Positions 18,779 to 27,786 of a stretch of DNA of 64,000 nt are shown here, piece after piece (position 1 is the stretch's first letter; each line of letters opens with the position of its first letter). The notes under the pieces were generated by a model. The model saw only the letters and a list, made by a program, of their open reading frames with translations. It was not told the origin of the DNA and did no database searches. Both the position numbers and the translations under genes were made by a program. The stretch is taken from contig NZ_KI421413.1 of NCBI RefSeq assembly GCF_000472285.1, positions 117,079 to 181,078 of the forward strand, read 5' to 3'. This DNA is from Desulfuromonas sp. TF (GTDB taxonomy: Bacteria; Desulfobacterota; Desulfuromonadia; Desulfuromonadales; ATBO01).

Positions 18779-21700
18779 ATGCCCAAACGTACAGACATAC
18801 AGAAGATCCTCATCATCGGCGCCGGTCCGATCGTCATCGGCCAGGCCTGCGAATTCGATTATTCCGGCACCCAGGCTTGCAAAGCCCTCAAGGAAGAGGG
18901 GTACACGGTCATCCTCCTCAATTCCAATCCAGCCACCATCATGACCGATCCCGACTTCGCCGACCGGACGTATATCGAACCGGTGACCCCGGAGGTCCTG
19001 GCGCGGATCATCGAAAAGGAGCGCCCTGACGCCCTCCTGCCGACCCTGGGCGGACAGACCGCCCTCAACACAGCCGTCGCGGTGGCCAAGAACGGCACCT
19101 TGGACAAGTTCGGGGTCGAACTGATCGGAGCCAAACTCCCCGCCATCGAGATGGCCGAGGATCGCACCCTTTTCAAGGAGGCGATGGAGCGGATCGGGAT
19201 CGCCGTCCCCCGCAGCGGCCTGGCCCATAATTATGCGGAGGCGATGGAGATCATCGAGCACGTGGGCTTCCCAGCCATCATCCGCCCTTCCTTCACCCTC
19301 GGCGGCTCCGGTGGCGGCATCGCCTACAACCGCGAGGAATACGAGGCCATGACCGTGGCCGGCATCGACGCGTCACCCACCAACGAGATCCTGATCGAGG
19401 AATCGGTCATCGGCTGGAAGGAATACGAGCTGGAGGTCATGCGGGATCTGGCCGACAACGTAGTTATCATCTGCTCCATCGAGAACTTCGATCCGATGGG
19501 CGTGCACACCGGCGATTCGATCACCGTGGCCCCGGCCCAGACGCTCACCGACAAGGAATATCAGATCCTTCGGGACGCTTCGATCAAGATCATCCGCGAG
19601 ATCGGGGTGGAAACAGGCGGCTCCAATATCCAGTTCGGGATCAACCCCGACGACGGTCGCCTGGTGGTCATCGAAATGAACCCCCGGGTGTCCCGTTCTT
19701 CGGCCCTGGCATCGAAGGCGACCGGCTTCCCCATCGCCAAGATCGCCGCCAAGCTCTCCGTCGGCTACACCCTGGATGAAATACCCAACGACATCACCCG
19801 GGAGACCTTCGCCTCCTTCGAACCGACCATCGACTACGTTGTCACCAAGATTCCCCGCTTCACCTTCGAGAAGTTTCCCCAGGCCGACGCCACCCTGACC
19901 ACCCAGATGAAATCGGTAGGGGAGGTGATGAGCATCGGCCGCACCTTCAAGGAAAGCTTCCAGAAGGCCCTGCGCTCGCTGGAGATCGATTCCCACGGTT
20001 TCGAAAGCCGCCTCTTCACCGCCCCCGAAGACTACCGGCGGGCTCTAAGCACCGAAGAGCTCGATACCCTGCGGGCCAAGCTGCGCACACCGAATTGCGA
20101 GCGCCTCTGGTACATCGCCGACGCCATCCGGGCCGGTTTCTCCCTCGACGAGATCTTCGCTCTGACCTTCATCGACCGCTGGTTCCTTCACAACTTGAGC
20201 CAGATCATCGAAATGGAAGGCCGATTGGTCTCCGCCCGTAATCTTCTTGCCGAAGAGGACCCTGAGTTGCGCGATCTCCTGCTCGAAAGCAAACAGTACG
20301 GTTTCTCCGACAAGCGCCTGGCGGTCCTCTGGGAGATCACGGAAGGGGACGTGCGCCAGATGCGCCATCGTCTGAATATCCGTCCCGTCTACAAGCGGGT
20401 GGATACCTGCGGCGCCGAGTTCGAAGCCTTCACTCCCTACCTCTACTCTACCTACGAGAGCGAGTGCGAAGCCGAGCCGAGCGACCGGAAAAAGGTGATG
20501 ATTCTCGGCGGCGGCCCCAATCGCATCGGCCAGGGGATCGAATTCGACTACTGCTGCGTCCATGGCGTCTTCGCCCTGGCCGAGGACGGCTTCGAGACGA
20601 TCATGGTCAACTGCAACCCGGAAACGGTCTCCACTGACTACGACACCTCCGACCGACTCTATTTCGAGCCGTTGACCCTGGAAGACGTTCTGGAGATCGT
20701 CGAGATCGAAAAACCCTTCGGAGTCATCGTCCAGTTCGGCGGCCAGACCCCGTTGAAACTGGCCGTCTCCCTGGAGGATGCCGGTGTCCCCATTATCGGC
20801 ACTTCGCCCGACGCCATCGACCGGGCCGAAGACCGGGAACGCTTTCAGGCCCTGCTGCATAAGCTCAACCTCCGCCAGCCGGAGAACGGCCTCGCCCGCT
20901 CCTTCGAGGAATCGGAAAAGATCGCCGACCGCATCGGCTATCCGGTCGTGGTGCGCCCTTCCTATGTCTTGGGGGGAAGGGCCATGGAAATCGTCTATGA
21001 CGTGAACCAGTTGCGCAATTACATGAAATACGCCGTCCAGGCCTCACCCGAACACCCCATCCTTATCGACAAGTTTCTCGAAGAGGCGGTGGAGGTCGAT
21101 GTAGACGCGTTGTGCGACGGCCGCGACGTGGTGATCGGCGGAATCATGCAGCACATCGAGGAAGCCGGGATCCATTCTGGAGACTCCGCCTGCGCTCTGC
21201 CCCCCTTCAGCCTGTCGCCGGCACTGCTGGACGAGATCCGTCGCCAGACCATTGCGCTGGCTCTGGAACTCCAGGTGGTAGGGCTGATGAACATCCAATA
21301 CGCCATAAAGGACGACACCGTCTATCTGCTGGAGGTCAATCCCCGGGCCAGCCGCACTGTTCCCTTCGTCTCCAAGGCCACCGGCAGGCCCCTGGCCAAA
21401 ATCGCCGCCCGGATTATGGCCGGCAAGACCCTGGCCGAGCTCGGCATTCTCGACGAAATCATTCCTAAACATATTTCAGTCAAGGAATCGGTTTTCCCCT
21501 TCGTCAAGTTCCCCGGAGTCGACACCCTGCTAGGTCCTGAGATGAAGTCGACGGGGGAGGTGATGGGGATTGATCATGACTTCGGCAAAGCCTTCGCCAA
21601 GGCCCAGCTCGGCGCCGGGGTCAAGCTTCCCCTGTCCGGCAAGGCATTCATCAGCATCAAGGATTCGGACAAGAAGCATATTATCGAGCCGGCCCGAAAA

Positions 21701-22033
21701 CTGCTGGAGGCGGGTTTCGAGATTGTCGCCACCCGCGGCACCGCCAACTTTCTCAACGACAAGGGGGTCGCGGCAACCGCCGTCAACAAGGTAAAGGAAG
21801 GACGTCCCCACTGTGTCGACGCCATCAAGAGCCATGAGATCGACATCGTGTTCAACACCACATTCGGTGCCCAGTCGGTGGCCGACTCCTATTCGATCCG
21901 ACGTTCGGCGCTGATGTACAACGTCGCCTACTTCACCACTGTGGCCGGAATGAAGGCTGCGGTGGACGGAATTCTGGCCATGCGGAGAGAAAACCTTGAC
22001 GTGACTCCCCTCCAAGAGTATTATCCCAACTGA
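18779..22033 (+). CDS. carB: Carbamoyl-phosphate synthase large subunit
   Basis: A 1084-residue enzyme making carbamoyl phosphate for pyrimidine and arginine synthesis. Two homologous ATP-grasp halves are visible, each opening with a [21 protein letters not shown] or [17 protein letters not shown] motif. A C-terminal MGS-type allosteric domain ([15 protein letters not shown]) ends the protein. Length is normal. It is the last gene of the pyr operon, followed by a strong terminator. The 97-nt gap from carA is filled by the inverted heptad array. Confidence 0.98.
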   Translation: MPKRTDIQKILIIGAGPIVIGQACEFDYSGTQACKALKEEGYTVILLNSNPATIMTDPDFADRTYIEPVTPEVLARIIEKERPDALLPTLGGQTALNTAVAVAKNGTLDKFGVELIGAKLPAIEMAEDRTLFKEAMERIGIAVPRSGLAHNYAEAMEIIEHVGFPAIIRPSFTLGGSGGGIAYNREEYEAMTVAGIDASPTNEILIEESVIGWKEYELEVMRDLADNVVIICSIENFDPMGVHTGDSITVAPAQTLTDKEYQILRDASIKIIREIGVETGGSNIQFGINPDDGRLVVIEMNPRVSRSSALASKATGFPIAKIAAKLSVGYTLDEIPNDITRETFASFEPTIDYVVTKIPRFTFEKFPQADATLTTQMKSVGEVMSIGRTFKESFQKALRSLEIDSHGFESRLFTAPEDYRRALSTEELDTLRAKLRTPNCERLWYIADAIRAGFSLDEIFALTFIDRWFLHNLSQIIEMEGRLVSARNLLAEEDPELRDLLLESKQYGFSDKRLAVLWEITEGDVRQMRHRLNIRPVYKRVDTCGAEFEAFTPYLYSTYESECEAEPSDRKKVMILGGGPNRIGQGIEFDYCCVHGVFALAEDGFETIMVNCNPETVSTDYDTSDRLYFEPLTLEDVLEIVEIEKPFGVIVQFGGQTPLKLAVSLEDAGVPIIGTSPDAIDRAEDRERFQALLHKLNLRQPENGLARSFEESEKIADRIGYPVVVRPSYVLGGRAMEIVYDVNQLRNYMKYAVQASPEHPILIDKFLEEAVEVDVDALCDGRDVVIGGIMQHIEEAGIHSGDSACALPPFSLSPALLDEIRRQTIALALELQVVGLMNIQYAIKDDTVYLLEVNPRASRTVPFVSKATGRPLAKIAARIMAGKTLAELGILDEIIPKHISVKESVFPFVKFPGVDTLLGPEMKSTGEVMGIDHDFGKAFAKAQLGAGVKLPLSGKAFISIKDSDKKHIIEPARKLLEAGFEIVATRGTANFLNDKGVAATAVNKVKEGRPHCVDAIKSHEIDIVFNTTFGAQSVADSYSIRRSALMYNVAYFTTVAGMKAAVDGILAMRRENLDVTPLQEYYPN

Positions 22034-22037
22034 GTTA

Positions 22038-22081
22038 CGGTCCTGCCACGATGTATTTCTTGGCAGGACCGGTGTTTTTTT
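22038..22081 (+). terminator. Terminator of the pyr operon
   Basis: A perfect 11-bp stem pairs CGGTCCTGCCA (22038-22048) with its complement at 22061-22071. It is followed by a T-rich tail to 22081. Confidence 0.9.
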
Positions 22082-22089
22082 GACCCAGA

Positions 22090-22109
22090 CGGGCGGGGAA
22101 ACCCGCCCG
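22090..22109 (+). other. Small GNRA-loop hairpin in the greA leader
   Basis: A perfect 8-bp CGGGCGGG/CCCGCCCG stem is closed by a GAAA tetraloop, 19 nt before the greA start. It has no T tail, so it is not a terminator. It could stabilise the 5' end of the greA message. Confidence 0.55.
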
Positions 22110-22128
22110 ATGAATTTAAGGATGATTC

Positions 22129-22605
22129 ATGTCCCAATCGATCCCCATGACCCGCGAAGGCTATCAGCGCCTTCAGGAAGAATTGAAGAAACTGACCCGC
22201 GTCGAACGTCCCAAGGTGGTTCAGGATATCGCTGAGGCCAGAAGCCACGGAGACTTGTCTGAAAACGCGGAGTATGATGCGGCAAAAAATCGCCAGGGGT
22301 TTATCGAAGGGCGGATCAAGGAGCTCAATGACAAGATCGCTCGGGCTCAGGTGATCAACCCGGCGGAACTCGATATCGACAAGGTTGTCTTCGGGGCAAC
22401 GGTGACCCTGTTTGATTCCGATTCGGGCAATGAGGTGACTTATCAGATCGTCGGTGAGGACGAGGCCGATATCAAGATAGGTAAGATTTCCGTGACTTCG
22501 CCGGTAGGCAAAGCCCTTATCGGCCACCGCCTCGATGACGAAGTGCGGATCAAGGTCCCGTCCGGGATTAAGATTTACGAGATCATCGATATCAAATATG
22601 AGTAA
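22129..22605 (+). CDS. greA: Transcription elongation factor GreA
   Basis: A 158-residue Gre factor that rescues backtracked RNA polymerase by stimulating transcript cleavage. The N-terminal coiled coil runs through about residue 75, with the acidic tip DLSENAEYDAAKNRQGFIEGRI. The FKBP-like C-terminal domain carries ISVTSPVGKALIGHRLDDEV. The ribosome binding site is AAGGATG. It follows the pyr terminator and is probably transcribed on its own. Confidence 0.97.
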   Translation: MSQSIPMTREGYQRLQEELKKLTRVERPKVVQDIAEARSHGDLSENAEYDAAKNRQGFIEGRIKELNDKIARAQVINPAELDIDKVVFGATVTLFDSDSGNEVTYQIVGEDEADIKIGKISVTSPVGKALIGHRLDDEVRIKVPSGIKIYEIIDIKYE

Positions 22606-22616
22606 GGCGGTCCTTA

Positions 22617-22679
22617 GTTTTAAGTTTAGGTTTCAAGCACAAGTCTTTAACTTAAAACGATAAACCTGAAACGATAACT
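22617..22679. repeat. Facing 7-nt repeat arrays between greA and the DUF1858 gene
   Basis: The left arm reads GTTTTAA, GTTTAGG, TTTCAAG (22617-22637). The right arm reads CTTTAAC, TTAAAAC, GATAAAC, CTGAAAC, GATAACT (22645-22679). The units keep a strict 7-nt register and the two arms are of complementary type. This copy is AT-rich, unlike the others. Confidence 0.8.
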
Positions 22680-22692
22680 TTTGAGGAAATCC

Positions 22693-22896
22693 ATGTCAGA
22701 TAAAATCCATAAAAAAATGACCTTCCATCAGGTGTTGCAAATGAGTCCGGAGGTGGCCAAGGTCCTCGGCAAGTTCAACCTCGGCTGCGTCGGCTGCATG
22801 GGGGCAATGAACGAGACCCTGGAGCAGGGCGCCATCGCCCACGGTCTCGACGTCAACGACATCCTCCGCGATCTAAATGCCATTTTTCCGCAGTAA
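22693..22896 (+). CDS. DUF1858 mini-protein with CxxC motif (second copy)
   Basis: A 67-residue DUF1858-type protein with the helical start KMTFHQVLQMSPEVAKVLGKF and the motif LGCVGCMGA. It resembles the 3760-3951 protein in length and motif spacing. The function is unknown; the paired cysteines suggest redox or metal binding. The ATG at 22693 has a GAGG ribosome binding site. A TTG at 22681 is in frame but would place the site inside the coding region. A 7-nt repeat array lies on each side. Confidence 0.8.
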   Translation: MSDKIHKKMTFHQVLQMSPEVAKVLGKFNLGCVGCMGAMNETLEQGAIAHGLDVNDILRDLNAIFPQ

Positions 22897-22980
22897 GAGG
22901 TGAATGATGAGGGGTGAGGAGAGCAGGCTGAAAAGCGCACCTCCCGCTCCATGCCTCACGCCTCGCAATCCTCTTGCCAC
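22897..22980. repeat. Facing 7-nt repeat arrays overlapping the start of recG
   Basis: The left arm reads GAGGTGA, ATGATGA, GGGGTGA, GGAGAGC (22897-22924). The right arm reads GCTCCAT, GCCTCAC, GCCTCGC, AATCCTC, TTGCCAC (22946-22980). The register is 7 nt throughout. The left arm starts directly after the DUF1858 stop and contains both the ribosome binding site and the ATGATG used for recG. The right arm is translated as part of the RecG N-terminus. Confidence 0.8.
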
Positions 22981-25084
22981 TCCCCTGGAGAAGATCCGCG
23001 GGATCGGTCCGCGTCTGGTCGGAATTTTCTCGAAAATGGGGCTTTCCACCGTCGAGGACGCACTTTATACTCTGCCCTTCCGCTATGAGGACCGCCGAAG
23101 TTTCCGCCGCATCGGCGAACTGCGTGACGGTCACATCGAGGTCTTTGCCGGCGAGATCGTTGCCGCAGGAGAGTCCTGCACTCCCCGTAAACGCCGCAGA
23201 CTCTACGAGGTCATCGTCACCGATGGAACCGGCAAAGTTTCCCTCAAGTGGTTCCGCTACCGGCGCGACTGGATGGAGCGTTTCTCCGTCGGCAAACGGG
23301 CTGTCTTTATCGGCGAGGTCAAACGATTCGGCAACCTGCGCGAAGTCCATCATCCCGATGCGGAATTCTATGAGGGAGAGCGAAGCCTTGCCGATCTGAC
23401 CGGTTCAGATCCTTTGAACTACGGTCGCATCCTTCCCGTCTATCCTCTAAGCGAAGGCCTGCAGCAGAAAACAGCGCGCAGGATCTGGAAAGAGATCGTC
23501 GACCGCTTCGCCCCGCTGGCCGCTTCTCCGCTCCCCAAGACATTTATCGAAAAACGTGCTCTCATCCCCTTGAGCATTGCCCTACGGGAGGTTCACTGGC
23601 CATCCGGCGACATCTCCCCGACCGACCTCGAAAAGGGCCGCGACCCCGCACGCCGTACCCTGGTCTATGACGAGTTCTTTTTTCTCGAACTAGGCCTGGC
23701 TCTCAAGCGGCGAGGCGTCGTTCTCGAAGAGGGGATCCCCTTCCAGGTTACCCATCGCTACACCAAGCCTCTGGCGGCGATGCTCCCCTACAGAATCACC
23801 GATGCACAGCGGCGGGTGCTCGGGGAAATCAAGGCCGATCTGATGGCTCCTCATCCGATGAACCGCCTGGTGCAGGGCGATGTCGGCAGCGGCAAGACCA
23901 TCGTGGCTCTGATGGCGGCATTGGTTGCCATTGAAAACGAAACCCAGGTGGCGGTGGTGGCTCCCACCGAAATACTTGCCGAACAGCATTACTTACAGTT
24001 CCGTCACTGGATGGAACTTCTCGGGCTCAGAGTGGTCCTTCTTTCCGGCTCGATGAAGGGAAAGGAGAAGAAAGGAGTTCTGGAGCAGGTCCGGAACGGT
24101 GAGGTCCACATGCTCGTCGGCACGCATGCCGTCCTTCAGGAAGGGGTGGATTTCCATCGCCTCGGTCTGGGTATCGTCGATGAGCAGCACCGCTTCGGTG
24201 TACGCCAGCGGGGTATTCTGCGCCGCAAGGGAGAGAATCCCCACATCCTGGTGATGACCGCCACCCCGATTCCCCGGACTCTCTCGCTCACTCTCTACGG
24301 GGATCTGGCCCTGTCGGTGATCGATGAGATGCCGCCGGGACGCACACCGGTGCGAACCCGGGTGGTGACGGACAACCAGCGGGCCCGGGTCTATTCCTTC
24401 ATTCGATCGGAACTTGCCGCCGGTCGCCAGGCCTATGTCGTCTATCCGCTGGTGGAGGAGTCGGAAAAGAGCGACCTGCTGGCTGCCAGTGAAGGAGCCG
24501 AGCTGCTGCGGAGAGAGGTCTTTGCCGATTACCGGGTTGGTCTTCTGCACGGGCGAATGAAGCCCGAGGAGAAGGAGGAAACAATGGAGTCCTTCAAGAG
24601 CCGGGAACTTGATGTGTTGGTGGCGACCACGGTGATCGAGGTGGGTATCGATGTTCCCAATGCCACGGTAATGATGATCGAGCATGCGGAGCGCTTCGGT
24701 CTCGCCCAGCTGCATCAGCTGCGGGGGAGGGTGGGCCGGGGGACCGAAAAGAGCACCTGCATTCTTTTGCGTTCATTTCGCTGCAGTGAAGACGGGATGA
24801 AACGGCTGCGGGTCATGAGTGAAACCACCGACGGGTTCCGCATCGCTGAGGCCGACCTGGAGATCCGCGGTCCCGGCGAGTTCCTGGGAACCCGCCAGGC
24901 GGGAATGCCCGATTTTCGCGTCGCCAACCTGCTGCGCGACGCCCGGGTGCTGGAAGAGGCGAGAGAAGACGCTTTCGAACTTGCCAATGACCCAGCTTTC
25001 ACGGAAGATCCGAAATATTCCGAGATGCGAGAGACCCTCTTCGATCGTTGGGGGAACCGGCTGGAGCTTGCCAGCGTGGGGTAG
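22904..25084 (+). CDS. recG: ATP-dependent DNA helicase RecG
   Basis: A 726-residue SF2 helicase that remodels stalled forks and Holliday junctions. The wedge/OB domain starts at LEKIRGIGPRLVGIFSKMG (about residue 27). Helicase motifs include QGDVGSGKT (Walker A), DEQHRFGVRQR (motif II), MTATPIPRTL (III), IEVGIDVPNATVM and QLRGRVGRG. The only usable starts are ATG 22904/22907, which lie inside a 7-nt repeat array. Residues 1-26 therefore look acquired from the repeat and do not resemble the family. Confidence 0.95.
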   Translation: MMRGEESRLKSAPPAPCLTPRNPLATPLEKIRGIGPRLVGIFSKMGLSTVEDALYTLPFRYEDRRSFRRIGELRDGHIEVFAGEIVAAGESCTPRKRRRLYEVIVTDGTGKVSLKWFRYRRDWMERFSVGKRAVFIGEVKRFGNLREVHHPDAEFYEGERSLADLTGSDPLNYGRILPVYPLSEGLQQKTARRIWKEIVDRFAPLAASPLPKTFIEKRALIPLSIALREVHWPSGDISPTDLEKGRDPARRTLVYDEFFFLELGLALKRRGVVLEEGIPFQVTHRYTKPLAAMLPYRITDAQRRVLGEIKADLMAPHPMNRLVQGDVGSGKTIVALMAALVAIENETQVAVVAPTEILAEQHYLQFRHWMELLGLRVVLLSGSMKGKEKKGVLEQVRNGEVHMLVGTHAVLQEGVDFHRLGLGIVDEQHRFGVRQRGILRRKGENPHILVMTATPIPRTLSLTLYGDLALSVIDEMPPGRTPVRTRVVTDNQRARVYSFIRSELAAGRQAYVVYPLVEESEKSDLLAASEGAELLRREVFADYRVGLLHGRMKPEEKEETMESFKSRELDVLVATTVIEVGIDVPNATVMMIEHAERFGLAQLHQLRGRVGRGTEKSTCILLRSFRCSEDGMKRLRVMSETTDGFRIAEADLEIRGPGEFLGTRQAGMPDFRVANLLRDARVLEEAREDAFELANDPAFTEDPKYSEMRETLFDRWGNRLELASVG

Positions 25085-25115
25085 CTCGTCCTTCATCAAT
25101 ATCTGAGGTTTAGTT

Positions 25116-26117
25116 TTGAATACTGGAAAGATGACAGAGAAGCTGCACCCCTTCGAATCCCTGACGCCCAGTTTCATCATGGATGCCATCGAGAGCCAGG
25201 GGTATGTCTGCGATTGCCGGACACTGACCCTGAACAGCTACGAAAACCGGGTCTATCAGGTCGGCATCGAGGATGGCGAGCCGCTCATCGCCAAATTCTA
25301 CCGTCCGGGCCGCTGGAGCGACGAACAGATCATGGAGGAACATCGGTTCTGTTTTGAGCTCACTGAGAATGAGCTGCCCGTGGTCGCTCCCCTGATGAAC
25401 GACCATGGAGAAAGTCTCTTCCGATACGGAGATTTTCGCTTTGCCCTCTATCCCCGAAAGGGAGGGCATGCCCCGGAGCTGGACGATCTGGGCAATCTGC
25501 TGATCATGGGGCGTCTGCTCGGCCGTTTGCACGCCGTCGGGGCCGTCCGTCCTTTTATTGATCGCCCCCGCCTCGATTGCCGGAGTTTCGGCCGTGACAG
25601 CGCGGCGCTGATCAGCGAAGGTTTCGTGCCGGCGGACTACAAGGCCAACTACGACGCCCTGACCGCCGATCTTCTGGACGGCATCGACGGGATCATGGGT
25701 TCGGATCAGGGGATCCGCTACATCCGGGTCCACGGCGACTGCCACAGCGGCAATATTCTCTGGAGGGAAGATGCTCCTCACATTGTCGATCTTGACGATG
25801 CCCGCATGGCTCCTGCCGTACAGGATATCTGGATGATGCTTTCAGGCGACCGCATCAGACAGGCGGCTCAACTGGGCGAAATCGTTGATGGCTACAGCGA
25901 ATTTCATGATTTCCATCCCCGGGAGTTGCGCCTGATCGAAGCTCTGCGATCCCTGCGCATGCTTCATTTTTCGGCCTGGCTGGCCCGGCGCTGGAACGAC
26001 CCCACCTTTCCGCGGCATTTTCCCTGGTTCAATACACCGCGCTACTGGGGCGAACATATTCTGGAATTGCGGGAACAAATTGCCGCAATAAACGAACCCC
26101 CGCTGCAGATAGTTTAG
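25116..26117 (+). CDS. srkA: SrkA/YihE-type stress-response serine/threonine kinase
   Basis: A 333-residue protein of the APH/choline-kinase fold. It shows NSYENRVYQVGIEDGEPLIAKFYRPGRWS (ATP lysine), HGDCHSGNILW (catalytic loop) and IVDLDDARMAPAVQDIW (Mg aspartate). E. coli SrkA protects against envelope and oxidative stress-induced death. The TTG at 25116 has a GAGG site eight bases upstream; ATG 25131 five codons later is an alternative. It follows recG by 31 nt. Confidence 0.9.
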   Translation: MNTGKMTEKLHPFESLTPSFIMDAIESQGYVCDCRTLTLNSYENRVYQVGIEDGEPLIAKFYRPGRWSDEQIMEEHRFCFELTENELPVVAPLMNDHGESLFRYGDFRFALYPRKGGHAPELDDLGNLLIMGRLLGRLHAVGAVRPFIDRPRLDCRSFGRDSAALISEGFVPADYKANYDALTADLLDGIDGIMGSDQGIRYIRVHGDCHSGNILWREDAPHIVDLDDARMAPAVQDIWMMLSGDRIRQAAQLGEIVDGYSEFHDFHPRELRLIEALRSLRMLHFSAWLARRWNDPTFPRHFPWFNTPRYWGEHILELREQIAAINEPPLQIV

Positions 26118-26158
26118 CCGTTGATATCTTCCGAGTGGCGCCTGAGGAGGAGTCGCGA

Positions 26159-26551
26159 TTATTCCCAGAATTTCCACCATTTTCTGCTATGCTCTTCCCG
26201 CATCTTTTGTCCCTGCTCGGAACCTTTGTCTTTTTCCGTACGCTCCTGTTTCATCTTTTTTTCCTGCTGCTTTTCCAGACCCTGTGGCGGAGTCTCCTCT
26301 TTCTTCGTCTCATCGCGATGCCTTGCTTTGTCCATCCGTTCGAGAGCCTTTTCGTCCCGCTCCTTCATCTCCTCTCTTGACTCACTTTGCGCCACTCGAC
26401 TGCGAACGGCTTCTGCTGCTGAGGTACGGTCGGGCGATCCGATCGCATCCCCCTTTTTCTCGTTCTGTTTCGCCGTACTGCTGAAGGCCAGAACGAGAAC
26501 GAAGATTGCCGAGAGTGAAAATTGAAAGGCTGCTCTTGTGATTCGCGTCAT
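26159..26551 (-). CDS. Hypothetical exported, highly charged protein
   Basis: A 130-residue protein with a clear N-terminal signal sequence (hydrophobic about 7-26, cleavage probably near STA-KQ). The mature part is almost entirely Lys, Glu, Arg, Asp and Gln, predicted helical, with repeated EK/RE blocks and an aromatic tail KWWKFWE. I do not recognise a family. The ribosome binding site is AAGGAG. It is convergent with srkA, 41 nt apart. The charge and signal peptide suggest a periplasmic or surface-associated helical protein. Confidence 0.6.
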   Translation of the reverse strand: MTRITRAAFQFSLSAIFVLVLAFSSTAKQNEKKGDAIGSPDRTSAAEAVRSRVAQSESREEMKERDEKALERMDKARHRDETKKEETPPQGLEKQQEKKMKQERTEKDKGSEQGQKMREEHSRKWWKFWE

Positions 26552-26777
26552 GAGGATCTACTCCTTTCGCGAGTTAATTTGAATCCGCTATTTCCAGCTC
26601 ATTCAATTCGTCCACGGAAAATACTTGGGTTGCATAGTAAATCCTATCCCATTCCCTGTGACTGTCAATCGGTTCAAGTTGGGTGTTTTGAACATGCAGC
26701 GGCAAACTTTGAGATAAAAAGAAAAAATTTCAGCTTTTTAATTGGAGGACTACTTAGCTTTTAACATTGGAGGTGAG

Positions 26778-26843
26778 ATGATTTACACCATTACGTTTAG
26801 GGGTGAATTCGATCTGTATAATTTAAAAAGGGCGTCACGGTAA
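26778..26843 (+). CDS. Possible 21-residue small protein
   Basis: An ATG at 26778 is preceded by a near-ideal TTGGAGGTGAG ribosome binding site. It opens 21 codons (start MIYTITFRGEFD) ending with TAA at 26841. The frame ends inside a terminator hairpin that also serves the convergent cold-shock gene. There is no family match that I know of. It could be chance, but the ribosome binding site is better than that of many real genes here. Confidence 0.3.
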   Translation: MIYTITFRGEFDLYNLKRASR

Positions 26844-26860
26844 CCCGCGGCGCCCTTTTA
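26825..26860. terminator. Bidirectional terminator downstream of the first cold-shock gene
   Basis: A stem pairs AAAAGGGCG (26826-26834) with CGCCCTTTT (26851-26859), extended by a mostly paired inner part around TAACC. A and T tails on the two sides make it usable from both strands. Confidence 0.8.
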
Positions 26861-26882
26861 CTTCGATTCAATACTACCGCTC

Positions 26883-27083
26883 CTACATCCTGCGGACGTT
26901 GGCCGATTGAGGCCCTTTCTGTCCCTGGACGACATCAAAGCTGACCTTTTCACCTTCGCTCAGCGATTTGAATCCATCTCCGTCGATCTGGGAGAAATGG
27001 ACAAAAACATCGGGGCCGTTTTCCTGCTCAATAAACCCGAAGCCCTTCGCATCATTAAACCATTTGACCGTTCCCTGAGCCAT
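26883..27083 (-). CDS. Cold-shock protein (CspA family)
   Basis: A 66-residue single cold-shock domain ([23 protein letters not shown]). RNP1 is KGFGFIEQ and RNP2 is DVFVHFSQI. These proteins bind single-stranded nucleic acids and melt RNA structure. ATG 27083 has an AGAGGAG site. It is about 79% identical by eye to the protein at 27338-27538, indicating a duplication. An extended -10 element (TGTTACAAT on the minus strand, near 27150) may be its promoter. Confidence 0.95.
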   Translation of the reverse strand: MAQGTVKWFNDAKGFGFIEQENGPDVFVHFSQIDGDGFKSLSEGEKVSFDVVQGQKGPQSANVRRM

Positions 27084-27280
27084 TTTCTCACTCCTCTTTT
27101 CCCTTTGGGATGTGTAGTAGACCGTTACTGGTCCGTTCGAATCGTCGGGAGAAATTGTAACAAGTTTTTTTAAAAAAAAATGACCGCGGGGATTTTTTTT
27201 ACACAGCGAAAATATGCCAGGAGGCGTTTTGGCAATGCTTCTGGAGTTCGTCTTAGTCCGACCTCGGCCGGTGTTGAAAA

Positions 27281-27315
27281 AAAAGAGCCCCCCGGACATC
27301 CGGGGGGCTCTTTAA
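27281..27315 (-). terminator. Terminator downstream of the second cold-shock gene
   Basis: A perfect 12-bp stem pairs 27284-27295 with 27300-27311 around an ACAT loop. On the minus strand it runs into a T tract. Confidence 0.92.
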
Positions 27316-27337
27316 AAAACGATGCGTCAAAAAGTTT

Positions 27338-27538
27338 TTAGATTTTACGCACGTTGGACGACTGGGGGCCCTTCTGGCCCTGAACGACGTCGAAGCTGAC
27401 GCGGTCGCCTTCGGCCAGAGATTTGAAGCCGTCGCCCTCGATCGCGGAAAAATGAACGAAAACGTCGGGACCGTTATCCTGCTCGATGAAGCCAAATCCT
27501 TTAGCGTCGTTAAACCATTTGACAGTACCTTCAGCCAT
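27338..27538 (-). CDS. Cold-shock protein (CspA family), long-leader copy
   Basis: A 66-residue cold-shock domain ([23 protein letters not shown], then DVFVHFSAI) nearly identical to its neighbour. ATG 27538 follows GAGGAGTTC. Unlike its neighbour it has a well-formed promoter about 160 nt upstream and a hairpin plus T-run inside that leader. This points to post-transcriptional or attenuation control, as known in principle for E. coli cspA-type genes. Confidence 0.95.
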   Translation of the reverse strand: MAEGTVKWFNDAKGFGFIEQDNGPDVFVHFSAIEGDGFKSLAEGDRVSFDVVQGQKGPQSSNVRKI

Positions 27539-27599
27539 TTTGAACTCCTCTGTTATTCCCTCTGGGAATCTTGTTGTTGTGCAAATTTCCAGCCCTAAC

Positions 27600-27634
27600 A
27601 AAAAACCACACGCCCAAGGAAGGCTGTGTGGTTT
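27600..27634 (-). promoter_or_regulatory. Terminator-like hairpin in the leader of the second cold-shock gene
   Basis: On the minus strand AAACCACAC pairs with GTGTGGTTT, with two further pairs across a small mismatch, and six T residues end at 27600. It lies between the predicted promoter (27703-27730) and the start codon (27538). It may be an attenuator; a terminator for the upstream NlpC gene is the alternative. Confidence 0.6.
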
Positions 27635-27702
27635 GTCCAACTGACGCACTGTCAATTTTTCCGGCAACGAAACTTTACACAAGCTTTCTTAAGTTGAAAA
27701 AC

Positions 27703-27730
27703 ATTATCACAGGGATAAACAAAAAAGCAA
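27703..27730 (-). promoter_or_regulatory. Promoter of the second cold-shock gene
   Basis: On the minus strand -35 TTGCTT (27730-27725) and an extended -10 TGTGATAAT (ending 27703) are separated by 16 nt. This predicts a transcript start near 27696 and a leader of about 158 nt. Confidence 0.6.
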
Positions 27731-27786
27731 GTGGTTTCAGGAAAATAATTATTTTTTTCCGAGCGGCCTCCAACATCGGGGCCGGC

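Larger units (their letters stand above)
26552..26882. other. Intergenic region with a possible tiny reading frame
   Basis: This 331-nt stretch is AT-rich. It contains two GGAGG motifs (near 26744 and 26769), a possible 21-codon reading frame (26778-26843) and a terminator at 26825-26860. No larger gene is visible. Confidence 0.55.
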
